This document shows, one piece after another, positions 9,339 to 17,802 of a stretch of DNA of 26,921 nucleotides (position 1 is its first letter; each line of letters opens with the position of its first letter). The stretch is from positions 1 to 26,921 of IMG/VR virus record IMGVR_UViG_3300042526_000259; one strand, given 5' to 3'. Position numbers and translations under genes: made by a program. This DNA is from a virus. Below the pieces are notes generated by a model. It did no database searches. It saw nothing but the letters and a program-made list of their open reading frames with translations, and had not been told where the DNA came from.

Positions 9339-9394
9339 TGGCAAAGCAAACTAAACCTAAAGGCGGCTGCAAAGGATGCGGTGGCTCACGTTAA
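9338..9394 (+). CDS. Putative 18-residue CxxC microprotein
   Basis: A tiny frame, MAKQTKPKGGCKGCGGSR, begins at the ATG of a TAATG overlap (9336-9340) with the preceding gene's stop and ends at TAA 9392-9394. The TAATG coupling is identical to that of well-supported genes here, and the encoded peptide is Lys/Gly-rich with a CKGCGG motif. This could bind a metal or be a remnant. Nothing is known of its function, and it is too short for statistical support. It fills the otherwise empty 79 bases before the scaffold gene. Confidence 0.4.
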   Translation: MAKQTKPKGGCKGCGGSR

Positions 9395-9417
9395 TTATAA
9401 TTTAAAACATAAACAAA

Positions 9418-10296
9418 ATGGCAATATTAGCTGATACAATTAAAAAATTACTTACCAAAGCGGGTTTCGACCTTAACTCTGAAACATACAGACAACTTAT
9501 AGGCATCAAAGAACTTGTTGCTGAGATACCTGATGAGGTTGACCAATCATTGACTACTCTTATGAGTGCAAATGAGGCTAAGAATAACATCGATATCAAG
9601 AAACATTTTAAAGCCGAGGCACTTGATCCGTTTAACAATAAAGTTTCAACATGGTTAAAGGATAATGGTGCCGATGATGACACTATCAAACTGATTACCG
9701 ATGACCCTAACACGTACAACAAAGTTGAGGTTGCAATTAAAAAGATTGCTGAATTGAAATCAAAGCAAATCGATGGCAAAGGTGATAAAGCAGAACTTGA
9801 ACGTAAGATTAACGAACTAAGCGCACAACTTTCCAAGGCTGCAACTGATGCCGCATTTGAAAAGCAAAGTGCTATCGATGCAATTGTTGCAAAGTATGAT
9901 GGAGAGTTTACAGAGATGGAGATTAACCGCATCATATCATCTAAGAAGTTGCCAGGTCAGTTTGGTTTGGATGTTGAAAGTAAGATTGCGCGTGAGTTTT
10001 TGAATAAAAAACTTGCTGAAAAAAGTGCGGCAATAAAAAAAATTGATGGTAAGTTAAAATTAGTTGCAAAAGATGATGATAAAATGCTTATCTTTGACAA
10101 CGGAAAGGAACTCGACCTTGACACTCTCACAGATATGGCCTTGGCCGACAACAAGTTTTTGAAAGTATCTGACAATGGAGGCGGTATGCCACTAAAGTCG
10201 ACACAGAGCCCACAAAGCTCATCTAAACCATCTGCCGCGGCAGCCAACGCTTTAAGCGACTTAGACATCGCATTGCAAGGTTTCGGGCAGAAATAA
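9418..10296 (+). CDS. Putative capsid scaffolding protein
   Basis: 292 residues, mostly helical, highly charged and lacking cysteine, located immediately before the major capsid gene, which is the classic position of a scaffold. A probable coiled coil spans about residues 105-165 (AELKSKQIDG, then ELERKINELSAQLSKAATDA). The C-terminus is Ser/Gln/Ala-rich (KSTQSPQSSSKPSAAAANA) and ends in a short amphipathic helix (LSDLDIALQGFG) that could be the capsid-binding tail. Overall it resembles the phage minor structural GP20-type scaffold family. The leader TAAAACATAAACAAA before ATG is A-rich without a Shine-Dalgarno sequence. Confidence 0.7.
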   Translation: MAILADTIKKLLTKAGFDLNSETYRQLIGIKELVAEIPDEVDQSLTTLMSANEAKNNIDIKKHFKAEALDPFNNKVSTWLKDNGADDDTIKLITDDPNTYNKVEVAIKKIAELKSKQIDGKGDKAELERKINELSAQLSKAATDAAFEKQSAIDAIVAKYDGEFTEMEINRIISSKKLPGQFGLDVESKIAREFLNKKLAEKSAAIKKIDGKLKLVAKDDDKMLIFDNGKELDLDTLTDMALADNKFLKVSDNGGGMPLKSTQSPQSSSKPSAAAANALSDLDIALQGFGQK

Positions 10297-10309
10297 ACAC
10301 TAAAATATC

Positions 10310-11422
10310 ATGGCATTAGGTTATTGCCCCGCGATGCTCCAACATATGAAATTCATAATTGGACAAAACGCACCAGAACATAAGATTACTCCTACGGGAT
10401 TTTTACGCGCTGCTTTAGAGAAAGGCGCAAACGCGACACCAATCGCTGACTCTTTACAACTTGCAAACACTGCGGGTCATATTAAAGATTTAAGATTGAA
10501 ATACTACCAACGCACAACTCCTGCACAAATGTCAACCGCTGACAACTGTGATATTGACTTAGTACAAGCGTATGATGAGATTACTATTGATACAACTTCA
10601 ATCGTAAAATTCGGATTACATTTTGACCAAGCAACTATCGCACGTTACTGCGATGAGGCTTCTGCAACTGTATCAATCGGTGGTGCACCAACTCCATTTA
10701 TGCAAGAGCACTTAGCAGGATTAATGGCTGCAATGAATGGTTTCGTTGGTAAGATTGACCAAACATTGTTAGGTCAAGTTACATGGGGTACAAATGTCGT
10801 TACGGGTGTAAATACATCAACAACCGTTAACTTCAACGATGACTCTACTGTAAACAACTTCTCTGAGGGTTGGACAAAAGTGTTAACTGATTACAGAAGC
10901 AATGAGGGTCAAGGTAGACCAATCGTTGTTGGTAGTGGTTTGGTTGATTCTGCCTACGTGCAATCTTTAAATCCTGCAATGACTCAATACGCTACGTTAA
11001 ACAACGCGGCCGCTGCTGGTAACATTGATTACTACCACGATATCTACTCAGGTACATCTTGGGGGTCAAATCAATTTGCAGTATTGATGCCTGGAACTTT
11101 TGGTATTGTTGAATTAGACCGTTACAAAGGATTCAGAGCACAACAACTTGGTTTATCTACATTCTGGAACATGGCAATGCCATTTGAAATGCCAGGAAGT
11201 GAGGGTACATTAGGTATGTTAAACATCGATTTCCAATTAAGAGAGATTGACTGCCCTACTGAAACCACAGTTGGTTACGAATCTGCAACACTTGGAGCAG
11301 GATATTCTTTGATTATGTCTAAGAGATTTGCTTTATGGCAAGTGCCAAGTGATGCTTACTTAGCATCTGACAGATTAACTGGCAACAATGGAAGTTTACG
11401 TTACACCGCAACTAACTCTTAA
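10310..11422 (+). CDS. Major capsid protein
   Basis: 370 residues. It directly follows the scaffold candidate and precedes connector genes, and its length fits an HK97-fold capsid subunit. The sequence is of mixed alpha/beta type, with a segment TTSIVKFGLHFDQATIARYCDEA after an acidic strand, then an Ala/Gly-rich helix (about 140-160) and a conserved-looking C-terminal part (PGTFGIVELDRYKGF, then GTLGMLNIDFQLREIDC) reminiscent of P-domain strands. Codon choice and GC are a little higher than in neighbours, as is common for highly expressed genes. The call is from context and composition, as I cannot align to a known capsid. Confidence 0.75.
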   Translation: MALGYCPAMLQHMKFIIGQNAPEHKITPTGFLRAALEKGANATPIADSLQLANTAGHIKDLRLKYYQRTTPAQMSTADNCDIDLVQAYDEITIDTTSIVKFGLHFDQATIARYCDEASATVSIGGAPTPFMQEHLAGLMAAMNGFVGKIDQTLLGQVTWGTNVVTGVNTSTTVNFNDDSTVNNFSEGWTKVLTDYRSNEGQGRPIVVGSGLVDSAYVQSLNPAMTQYATLNNAAAAGNIDYYHDIYSGTSWGSNQFAVLMPGTFGIVELDRYKGFRAQQLGLSTFWNMAMPFEMPGSEGTLGMLNIDFQLREIDCPTETTVGYESATLGAGYSLIMSKRFALWQVPSDAYLASDRLTGNNGSLRYTATNS

Positions 11423-11425
11423 TAA

Positions 11426-12448
11426 ATGAGTTGTTTTGACGGAATCGTAAAACTTAACGGTTGCTCAATTACAGAGGTGCCGCAGGCTGTTTATTCTTTA
11501 AACAGCCTGCCAGGCATTTCATTAAAATCATTTGAGCAAGTAGCCAATAGTGAGCAACAAAACTATATTGGCGTATGGAATGCTATCAATGAACGTGCTG
11601 AGGCGCGTATGAAGAATCAAATTATATCGTATATGTCAACCCGTTACGATATTAAAAGAGTGCGTAGGACAGTCGATGTGTTTGGAGATGATGAATTACC
11701 CTCAACAAGTAATAATTTGTTTAAGGGCATCGTTATAAATTCGGCTTACACACTTGTTGACAATTGGAAGATATCTCCATTGCAAACAACAACGGTTGAC
11801 AAAATAAGATTTTACAAGTCAAGCACCACAACTGCAACGACAATTGATGTAAAATTTTTTAATTACTTATCTAAGGAAGTACTATTCACTAAGACTTTAA
11901 CCGTTGCAAATATGGTTAATGGTTGGAATGAATTCTCTATAATAAAACAATTTGATTGCGCTATTTTGGCCATCGGTTTTTTAGACACAAACATTAACGG
12001 TGTTACCTATTCGACCACCGATTCAGATACGTTTTTTGCAAGTTGCTTTAGCGCCTATTATGATTGTGGAACATGCGGCCAAATCAATGGTTTTGTTTCA
12101 TCAAATACAAGCGCAAACGGAACACTATCATATAACACCATTGCTGACTCATTACAAGTACTATTAACACTTGGATGCAGTTATGATTCTGCGGTGTGCT
12201 CAAATAGAATGCTGTTTGCAGAGGCTTATTGGTATGCATTAGGCATCGAGTTTATGACCGAGCGTTTATATTCGGAAAGAACTAACTTTTACACAACGGT
12301 AAAACGTGAGGAGGCAAACGAGTTATTAGCACTTTACACCACACGTTATGAGGAGGCAATTAAAAACGCATTAGGCGGCATCAAATTAGAATGTGATGCA
12401 TGTTTAGAGTGCAATAGTCAAGTACAAGTGTTTACACAACTACCTTAA
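11426..12448 (+). CDS. Head-tail connector / adaptor candidate
   Basis: 340 residues, starting 3 bases after the capsid stop. The N-terminal about 75 residues (GISLKSFEQVANSEQQNYIGVWNAI, then RMKNQIISYMSTRYDIKRVRR) are helical and look like a connector or adaptor domain. A beta-rich middle domain follows (about 85-190), and the C-terminal third is helical (NRMLFAEAYWYALGIEFMTERL). There are cysteine clusters at CGTCG and CDACLEC. Position after the capsid matches head-completion proteins. Fusion of an adaptor with an extra beta domain would explain its length, which exceeds usual adaptors of 100-200 residues. A strong hairpin sits inside the gene at 11482-11510. Confidence 0.5.
   Translation: MSCFDGIVKLNGCSITEVPQAVYSLNSLPGISLKSFEQVANSEQQNYIGVWNAINERAEARMKNQIISYMSTRYDIKRVRRTVDVFGDDELPSTSNNLFKGIVINSAYTLVDNWKISPLQTTTVDKIRFYKSSTTTATTIDVKFFNYLSKEVLFTKTLTVANMVNGWNEFSIIKQFDCAILAIGFLDTNINGVTYSTTDSDTFFASCFSAYYDCGTCGQINGFVSSNTSANGTLSYNTIADSLQVLLTLGCSYDSAVCSNRMLFAEAYWYALGIEFMTERLYSERTNFYTTVKREEANELLALYTTRYEEAIKNALGGIKLECDACLECNSQVQVFTQLP
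11482..11510 (+). repeat. Perfect 12-bp inverted repeat (hairpin) inside the connector gene
   Basis: GCAGGCTGTTTA (11482-11493) is followed by a 5-base loop TTCTT and the exact reverse complement TAAACAGCCTGC (11499-11510). It begins about 56 bases after the start codon. There is no U-run downstream, so it is not a classical terminator. It may reduce read-through or translation after the capsid gene, or protect the capsid mRNA 3' end. Confidence 0.7.
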
Positions 12449-12903
12449 TGGACATAACATCTAACATACCATTTGTGATTGGCAATATCCTTGCAAAGTT
12501 TCGCGAACTTGGAAACCCTGAAACGGTTTCAAGGGCTGCGGCAGTTGCGGTGCTGCCTGAATTGCATTATCGCATTCATACAAGCGGTAAAAAAACGGAT
12601 GGTAGTAAGATAGGAACGTATAGCAATAGCTATTTAAAGATAAGACAATCACAATACAATCGAACTGCGGATAGTACTGTTATTGCATCGTTGACAAGGC
12701 AGTTAGAGGGTGCTTATACATTAAAAGCAACTGAGAAAGGTTACACAATTGATAATTTAGGCAACACAATAGAAAACGATAGTAAAACAAAAACAGAATA
12801 TTTAACTGAGAAATACGGTGAAATTTGGGCATTGTCAGAACGTGAGCTTGAGATGACTCAAATCGTTGCGCAAGAAACCGCTTTATTAATAATGAACAAA
12901 TGA
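12448..12903 (+). CDS. HK97 gp10-like head-tail/neck protein
   Basis: 151 residues, starting in a TAATG overlap. The middle contains a pattern (ELHYRIHTSGKKTDGSKIG, then YSNSYLKIRQ) typical of gp10-like or neck proteins of Bacteroidota phages, in which a small beta-rich domain is followed by a C-terminal helix. These proteins close the neck or join head and tail. The position between connector and tail-tube genes agrees. The downstream gene overlaps by ATGA. Confidence 0.7.
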   Translation: MDITSNIPFVIGNILAKFRELGNPETVSRAAAVAVLPELHYRIHTSGKKTDGSKIGTYSNSYLKIRQSQYNRTADSTVIASLTRQLEGAYTLKATEKGYTIDNLGNTIENDSKTKTEYLTEKYGEIWALSERELEMTQIVAQETALLIMNK

Positions 12904-13451
12904 ATCTTAAGCAAGTAATAACCGAAATTGACAACGCTATTATCGCAGCGTTACCATTAACACCTAACAAGGCGTTTGGACTTGCTGAGTTTTACTACGA
13001 TGGCGAGAAGCGTTATCCTGGCATTAACATTAATGGCGAAGTAACTAACTGTTTATTGCAAGATCAATACGCAATAAGTTGGTATCATCGTTCGGAGTCA
13101 TCACGACTAACAGTAATTGAAAACAATTTTGGTGACAAGATGGATAAGGTGGAGGAAACAACACCCGTTACGCTTGTCATTTATGCAAATAAAACATTAA
13201 CATCGCAAACAATTAAGGACATATTTGTTTCGGCTATTCCCAGTGTGTTAAGTAAATTAGTGTGTGAGAGCATTAACGTATTTGACTGCACATTCGAGTT
13301 AACGGAAACCGAAATGAATTCAACTTTAGTGTTTAGAGAGGAATGTTCAATACCCGATGTGAGAGTCGGTCTAAACCATGGACTGCTTGCAGTTCGATAC
13401 GAAATCAAACAAACATATCGCAGAGGCTGCACAGTCATTTGCGAGTGCTAA
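12900..13451 (+). CDS. Tail completion/terminator-position protein
   Basis: 183 residues, starting in an ATGA overlap. Not recognised as a family. It has an N-terminal helix (MNLKQVITEIDNAIIAALP), then beta-rich sequence with FYYDGEKRYPGI, and a helix near SQTIKDIFVSAIPSVLSKL. The size and the location directly before the tail-tube gene are those of tail terminator proteins, which cap the tube. This role is inferred from order only. Seven cysteines are present, including CTVICEC at the end. Confidence 0.5.
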   Translation: MNLKQVITEIDNAIIAALPLTPNKAFGLAEFYYDGEKRYPGININGEVTNCLLQDQYAISWYHRSESSRLTVIENNFGDKMDKVEETTPVTLVIYANKTLTSQTIKDIFVSAIPSVLSKLVCESINVFDCTFELTETEMNSTLVFREECSIPDVRVGLNHGLLAVRYEIKQTYRRGCTVICEC

Positions 13452-13463
13452 AAACAAATAATC

Positions 13464-14006
13464 ATGGCATATTATCCATCGGGTTGTGATGAAAACATTA
13501 CCGCCCACAGTTGTGGTACCTGCGGCGTTGAGTTATCGCGCGTTAGAGGAACTGCATTTATAAATAAAAGCTATTACCCAACATTATCTACTGACTTCGA
13601 AGATGAAGCGTTGTGGAATGCGGGCATAGCATCAGGCGCAATCATTGTTTACCCTGAAACACAAGGCGAATTTGATGGTGGAACACCTAACATGGGCCAA
13701 GGTTATGGCGATACTGAAGAGAGTTTAAATTCTTACACTTTCTTATTGTCATTCAAAGACCCTAACTATGTAGGCAATAGAAACCATTACAATAGCGTTA
13801 AGGGCTCACGTAATTTTCACGTAGCATTTAGATCAGAAACAGTGCTTGCCATCAGTGATGAGCCTTGCACAATCGTACCAAAGAATCCGATTGCTAACGA
13901 CTTAAAAGTTGAGCGCACTTGGGATGTAGAAGTTAAGTGGACATCTGACAACTTCCCTGAAGAGTCAGCTATTCCTGCTAACTTGTTTACTTGTTACGTA
14001 GTTTAA
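13464..14006 (+). CDS. Major tail (tube) protein candidate
   Basis: 180 residues, starting 12 bases after the previous stop behind a leader AACAAATAATC. It is beta-rich with SRVRGTAFINKSYY near the N-terminus and GSRNFHVAFRSETV in the middle, and has a CGTCG near residue 17. It is clearly homologous to the next gene (shared patterns NPIAN/NPVAN, KDPNYV/KDPDYV, HYNS, GSRNF). A hairpin with a short T-run follows the stop, as expected after an abundant virion protein. The location after neck genes and before the fibre genes fits the tail tube. It is separated from the tape measure, which lies far upstream in this window. Confidence 0.65.
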   Translation: MAYYPSGCDENITAHSCGTCGVELSRVRGTAFINKSYYPTLSTDFEDEALWNAGIASGAIIVYPETQGEFDGGTPNMGQGYGDTEESLNSYTFLLSFKDPNYVGNRNHYNSVKGSRNFHVAFRSETVLAISDEPCTIVPKNPIANDLKVERTWDVEVKWTSDNFPEESAIPANLFTCYVV

Positions 14007-14011
14007 TCATT

Positions 14012-14042
14012 GGCGGTAACACCCCGTAAGGTGGCCGCCTTT
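14012..14042 (+). terminator. Hairpin after the first tail-tube gene, possible terminator/attenuator
   Basis: GGCGG (14012-14016) pairs with CCGCC (14035-14039), and CACC (14020-14023) pairs with GGTG (14030-14033) inside, leaving loop CCGTAA. Three T bases follow directly and the next stretch is AT-rich. The weak T-run suggests partial termination or mRNA stabilisation, not full stop, since the next gene must also be read. Confidence 0.5.
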
Positions 14043-14056
14043 AATACTTTAAAATA

Positions 14057-14671
14057 ATGGCATTCTATCCATCTAATTGTAATACTATTGAAAGTCATTT
14101 TGCTTGCGGCTTAAGCGGAAGCGGAGGATGCACAAGCATCGAGCTTGCTCGCGTTCGTTCGGTGGCATTGATACACAAAACATTTTACCAACAGTTAATG
14201 ACTGACCCCGAATCGACATTGATTTGGCAAACGGGCATCACTGCGGGAATGATTATAGTTTTGCCGCAAACACATGGCGAGTATAACGGTGGAAGTCCTA
14301 TTGTTGGGCGTGGCTTTGGTTGGAGTGATGAAACATTGATTGCCTATAATTTTGAAGTAAATTATAAAGACCCCGATTACGTTTCTAATTTACCGCATTA
14401 CAATTCAATTACGGGAAGCCGCAATTTTTACTTAGCATTTTGCTCGGAAACATTGATGCGAATATCACAAAGACCAGGCACATTGATTGCAAGTAATCCC
14501 GTTGCAAATTCATTAAAAGATGAGGTAAACTTTGTATTGAATTACAAGTGGATACACGATAAGATGCCATTGGAGTTTAGCATTCCAGATGGTGTATTTG
14601 TTTGCGCCCCATCGGTTGTTTATGGTGCAAGTTTTGACAATAGTTTTGATGAATCATTTGATATACCTTAA
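14057..14671 (+). CDS. Second tail-tube paralogue with C-terminal SFD repeats
   Basis: 204 residues, homologous to the preceding protein over almost the full length (ELARVRSVALIHKTFY against ELSRVRGTAFINKSYY; KDPDYVSNLPHYNSITGSRNF against KDPNYVGNRNHYNSVKGSRNF). It carries a short N-terminal insertion with Gly/Cys (CGLSGSGGC) and a C-terminal extension in which SFD occurs three times at four-residue spacing. It may be a minor tube or tube-end subunit, or a decorated tube protein. The start follows a hairpin and an A-rich leader (ACTTTAAAATA). Confidence 0.65.
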   Translation: MAFYPSNCNTIESHFACGLSGSGGCTSIELARVRSVALIHKTFYQQLMTDPESTLIWQTGITAGMIIVLPQTHGEYNGGSPIVGRGFGWSDETLIAYNFEVNYKDPDYVSNLPHYNSITGSRNFYLAFCSETLMRISQRPGTLIASNPVANSLKDEVNFVLNYKWIHDKMPLEFSIPDGVFVCAPSVVYGASFDNSFDESFDIP

Positions 14672-14673
14672 TA

Positions 14674-16527
14674 ATGGCACAAAAGAATAGGGCAAACATG
14701 CTCACAGATATTGTAAGCAATATCTATAACAATTTAATAAACTTTATAACGGGGCAAAACGCGCAAGATAGGTTTGTAAACTTACTTGATAGCAGTCCAA
14801 ATATATTAAGTGATGCAAGTCAAGCAAATGGCTATGTGTCAACCGATGCAAACAATGAAATGTTTTCAAGCTATTACGATGAGGAGATTTCAAGAGCCGA
14901 TTTGATTTCTGACTTAACTGCTAACTTAGCGGTTGGTGGTAAGTTTTACAGAATAAATGATGCAGTTGGAACAACTATAACATTGTTGGTTACTGCCGAA
15001 AGCAATATAAATTTATATCCATTTGGAATAGATGCCACAACGGGCGAAATAGGAACGTATGATATTACTACCGATGTATTTTCTCCTATTGTTAGTAGCG
15101 CACAAACATTAGCACAAACATTAATATTAGGCAACACTTCAGGCGCCAACGATATTGAATTCGATGCCACACAAGGTTTGTTATTTGACAACGCATCAAG
15201 GTTAAGAGAGGGCACAATTGATGCGGGGCTTGGAGGATTAAAAGGCATTGCTCAGATATGTGGTGCTGGCTATGAGTTAAAGTGGGAGAATGGTAGGTTG
15301 TATGTGATGGGCAGTTCGGGAAACACTATTAGACAATCTTTGTATAATTTGACCACAACTCCAACTGTTACAGATGATGACACATTAGGATATTCAGTTG
15401 GCTCATTATGGACATTAGATGATGGAACTGTTTATGTTTGCAGCGATGCAACTACGGGAGCTGCGGTGTGGGCAATCGGTGGAATTCCCGACCTACAACA
15501 AGTAACGGATGTTAATAATACAACATCAGTAGGTATTACTGTTGATAATGGAACTGAAAGCGTTGTAATTAAGCACAACCAAATAAAAATAGTAAACGCA
15601 TTAGGAGCAGAAGCAGTAATAGTTTCACCAACACTTGCAACAACAACTAATTTTGAAATCCCAAACAAATTAGGAGGCATAGAAACCTTTGCAATGTTGA
15701 GTGATATTACAAGCCTTGTTGCATCAGTTAGTGCAGGCACAAACATATCAGTAACTGGCACAGCAACAAACCCAATAATAAATTCTTTAGCCGATAGATA
15801 TAAAACCTCATCGGTAACAAGTAATACAATAGGCAACGGAAGCAAAACATTCACAGTTGATGCTAATTTAGCTTACATTCCATTGCAAGAGGTATTGATA
15901 GTTTATGACCCATCAAAACACATGCACGGAACGGTTACAAGTTATAGTGGCACTACGCTTGTTGTTGATGTTAAAACGCATACTGGTAGTGGCACTTATA
16001 CATCGTGGGTTATTAATTTAGATGGTGTTCCAATTGATGCAATAACGGGTGTTGGAACTGCTAACCAAATAGCTTACTTTACAAGCGGTCAAGTGATAGG
16101 GTCATTAGATACTGCAACCTATCCAAGTTTAACGGAATTATCAAAAGTTAAAGGTGTAGGTAGTCAAGTTGTAGGAACAACCGACACAAACACACTTACC
16201 AACAAGCGCATAACTGCAAGAACTGGCACAACAACAAGTTCGGCAACGCCAACGATTAACACAGACAATGTTGATTATTATTCAATAACCGCTTTAGCAG
16301 CAGCAATTACATCATTTACAACTAATTTAAGCGGCACGCCAACAATAGGTCAAACATTGTGGATTTCAATTAAAGACAATGGAACTGCAAGGGCAATAGC
16401 GTGGGGCGCAAGTTTTGAAGCATCAACAATAGCATTGCCAACAACAACAGTAATAAGCACAAGGTTAGATGTTGCATTTATTTGGAATGAAGCAACAAGC
16501 GTATGGAGGTGCGTTGGTGTAGCATAA
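14674..16527 (+). CDS. Tail fibre / receptor-binding-type protein
   Basis: 617 residues, starting two bases after the tail-tube paralogue's stop. Low-complexity Thr/Ser/Gly/Ala/Asn-rich beta sequence typical of fibres. Modules: a short N-terminal helix (1-30); a beta part about 80-270; a linker-like DLQQVTDVNNTTSVGITVDN near 273; a module DRYKTSSVTSNTIGNGSKTF and IPLQEVLIVYDPSKHMHG near 371-415; and a C-terminal module (about 500-617) with INTDNVDYYSITALAAAIT and WGASFEASTIALPTTTVIST. The last modules are of a type that recurs in fibre proteins of Bacteroidota phages. No catalytic motif was seen. It probably forms part of the adhesive tail structure. The end overlaps the next gene by TAATG. 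Confidence 0.75.
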   Translation: MAQKNRANMLTDIVSNIYNNLINFITGQNAQDRFVNLLDSSPNILSDASQANGYVSTDANNEMFSSYYDEEISRADLISDLTANLAVGGKFYRINDAVGTTITLLVTAESNINLYPFGIDATTGEIGTYDITTDVFSPIVSSAQTLAQTLILGNTSGANDIEFDATQGLLFDNASRLREGTIDAGLGGLKGIAQICGAGYELKWENGRLYVMGSSGNTIRQSLYNLTTTPTVTDDDTLGYSVGSLWTLDDGTVYVCSDATTGAAVWAIGGIPDLQQVTDVNNTTSVGITVDNGTESVVIKHNQIKIVNALGAEAVIVSPTLATTTNFEIPNKLGGIETFAMLSDITSLVASVSAGTNISVTGTATNPIINSLADRYKTSSVTSNTIGNGSKTFTVDANLAYIPLQEVLIVYDPSKHMHGTVTSYSGTTLVVDVKTHTGSGTYTSWVINLDGVPIDAITGVGTANQIAYFTSGQVIGSLDTATYPSLTELSKVKGVGSQVVGTTDTNTLTNKRITARTGTTTSSATPTINTDNVDYYSITALAAAITSFTTNLSGTPTIGQTLWISIKDNGTARAIAWGASFEASTIALPTTTVISTRLDVAFIWNEATSVWRCVGVA

Positions 16528-17345
16528 TGGGACTACCTTCATACATACTACCGATAATGGGAAAGTCAATATATGACTCCGATGCCCAAGCGTTTATTTC
16601 AGCAGCAGGCATCACTAACCTTACTCAAAAAAGTGCTATAAATACACTTGTGCTTGCTTTAAAAAGTGCAAGTATTTGGACTAAATTTGTTGCCATTTAT
16701 CCGATGGTTGGAGGCACAGCAACAACGCATAAATATAATCTTAAAGACCCAAGAGATTTAGACGCTGCGTTTAGATTGTCATTTTTAGGAGGATGGACAC
16801 ATTCATCAACGGGTGCTTTGCCAAATGGAACTACTGGATATGCAGACACATTTATATTTCCCAATGCTTCATTAGGCGCAAACTCTGGACATTTAAGTTA
16901 CTATTCTCGTACAAATAGTGCGGTTACGAATGAAATCCCAATGGGTGTGACACTTCCATTAGGAGGCACACAATTTTCATTAGTTATAAGAAGAAACACA
17001 AATTTAAAATCATTCCGAGCAACAGAAACAACATTGGTTACGGGGTTTGTCAACAGCACATCAACAGATTCAAGAGGTTTAACATCAGGCTCAATAACAG
17101 CATCAAATAGCAGGAAGATTTATAAAAATGGAAGTTTGTTAAATACTAATTCAAGCACAATAACTTGGGAAAGGTCAACGGGGAAAATATTTCTTGGTGC
17201 GGTAAATGAATCTGGAACAGCTAATTATTTTACAAACAAAGAATGTGCATTTGCAGGAATAGCATCGGGATTAAGCGATGCAGAAGAAAGTAGTTTATAC
17301 ACTGCGGTACAAGCAATGCAAACAAGTTTAAGTAGAAATGTATAA
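16527..17345 (+). CDS. Virion adhesin-like structural protein
   Basis: I place the start at ATG 16527 (TAATG overlap), giving 272 residues; an upstream in-frame ATG at 16503 lies inside the previous gene and is less likely. It begins MGLPSYILPIMGKSIYDSD and has a short helical region (about 20-50) with AQAFISAAGITNLTQKSAIN, then a beta-rich domain with Asn/Gly/Thr/Ser and a final helix ending in LYTAVQAMQTSLSRNV. This pattern recurs in phages of Bacteroidota next to fibre genes and looks like a lectin/concanavalin-type fold. The role in host binding is inferred from its neighbour. Confidence 0.65.
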   Translation: MGLPSYILPIMGKSIYDSDAQAFISAAGITNLTQKSAINTLVLALKSASIWTKFVAIYPMVGGTATTHKYNLKDPRDLDAAFRLSFLGGWTHSSTGALPNGTTGYADTFIFPNASLGANSGHLSYYSRTNSAVTNEIPMGVTLPLGGTQFSLVIRRNTNLKSFRATETTLVTGFVNSTSTDSRGLTSGSITASNSRKIYKNGSLLNTNSSTITWERSTGKIFLGAVNESGTANYFTNKECAFAGIASGLSDAEESSLYTAVQAMQTSLSRNV

Positions 17346-17592
17346 GATGAAACTAACACAACTAACAAAAGAAGAAAAATTGCTTTATGTAGGCTTGCTT
17401 ACAGAGTTACAAAAAGATGAAATAGTAGGGCAGTTATATGCTCCCGATTCTTATTATAATCCTATTCAAGATATTGACAATAACTGGATAATATCGGTTG
17501 AAGAAATTGAACAAACAATAACACCCGAATTTATGTGGGTAAAAGAATTACCTTTGATACCTTATACTCCAAAACAATATAACGAGATTTAA
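17338..17592 (+). CDS. Small hypothetical protein following fibre genes
   Basis: 84 residues from ATG 17338, overlapping the previous stop by 8 bases; an alternative start at ATG 17347 would give 81 residues and a one-base gap. Charged and acidic, with aromatic-Pro segments (YAPDSYYNPIQDIDNNW, later EFMWVKELPLIPYTPKQY). No domain recognised. Proteins with this DSYYNP pattern commonly sit at the end of the structural operon in Bacteroidota phages, which suggests a fibre chaperone or minor structural part, but this is not proven. Confidence 0.55.
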   Translation: MYKMKLTQLTKEEKLLYVGLLTELQKDEIVGQLYAPDSYYNPIQDIDNNWIISVEEIEQTITPEFMWVKELPLIPYTPKQYNEI

Positions 17593-17595
17593 ACA

Positions 17596-17802
17596 ATGAT
17601 ACATTCACACCACCCCGACAATAGCATTTTAGTAATAATTACAAGCATAATCATTCAAGCCGGTGTATGGACTTCAGACTGGTTCGGTAATATGAATTTA
17701 GTCGGCATTTATGACACGATTTATGACTTCGCCAAGTTAGGGGCATTAGTGGTGTCAATGTGGGCTTCTTATCGTGTTGCCAAGAAAAATAAGAATGACT
17801 AA
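17596..17802 (+). CDS. Small membrane protein, holin-like candidate
   Basis: 68 residues. It begins with a His-rich start (MIHSHHPDN), then has a hydrophobic helix (about 10-27, ILVIITSIIIQAGVW), a loop and a second hydrophobic helix (about 45-60, FAKLGALVVSMWASY), ending in Lys. Two membrane spans in a small protein near the end of the late operon is a holin-like layout, but it could equally be an uncharacterised inner-membrane protein. Overlaps the next gene by 8 bases. Confidence 0.5.
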   Translation: MIHSHHPDNSILVIITSIIIQAGVWTSDWFGNMNLVGIYDTIYDFAKLGALVVSMWASYRVAKKNKND

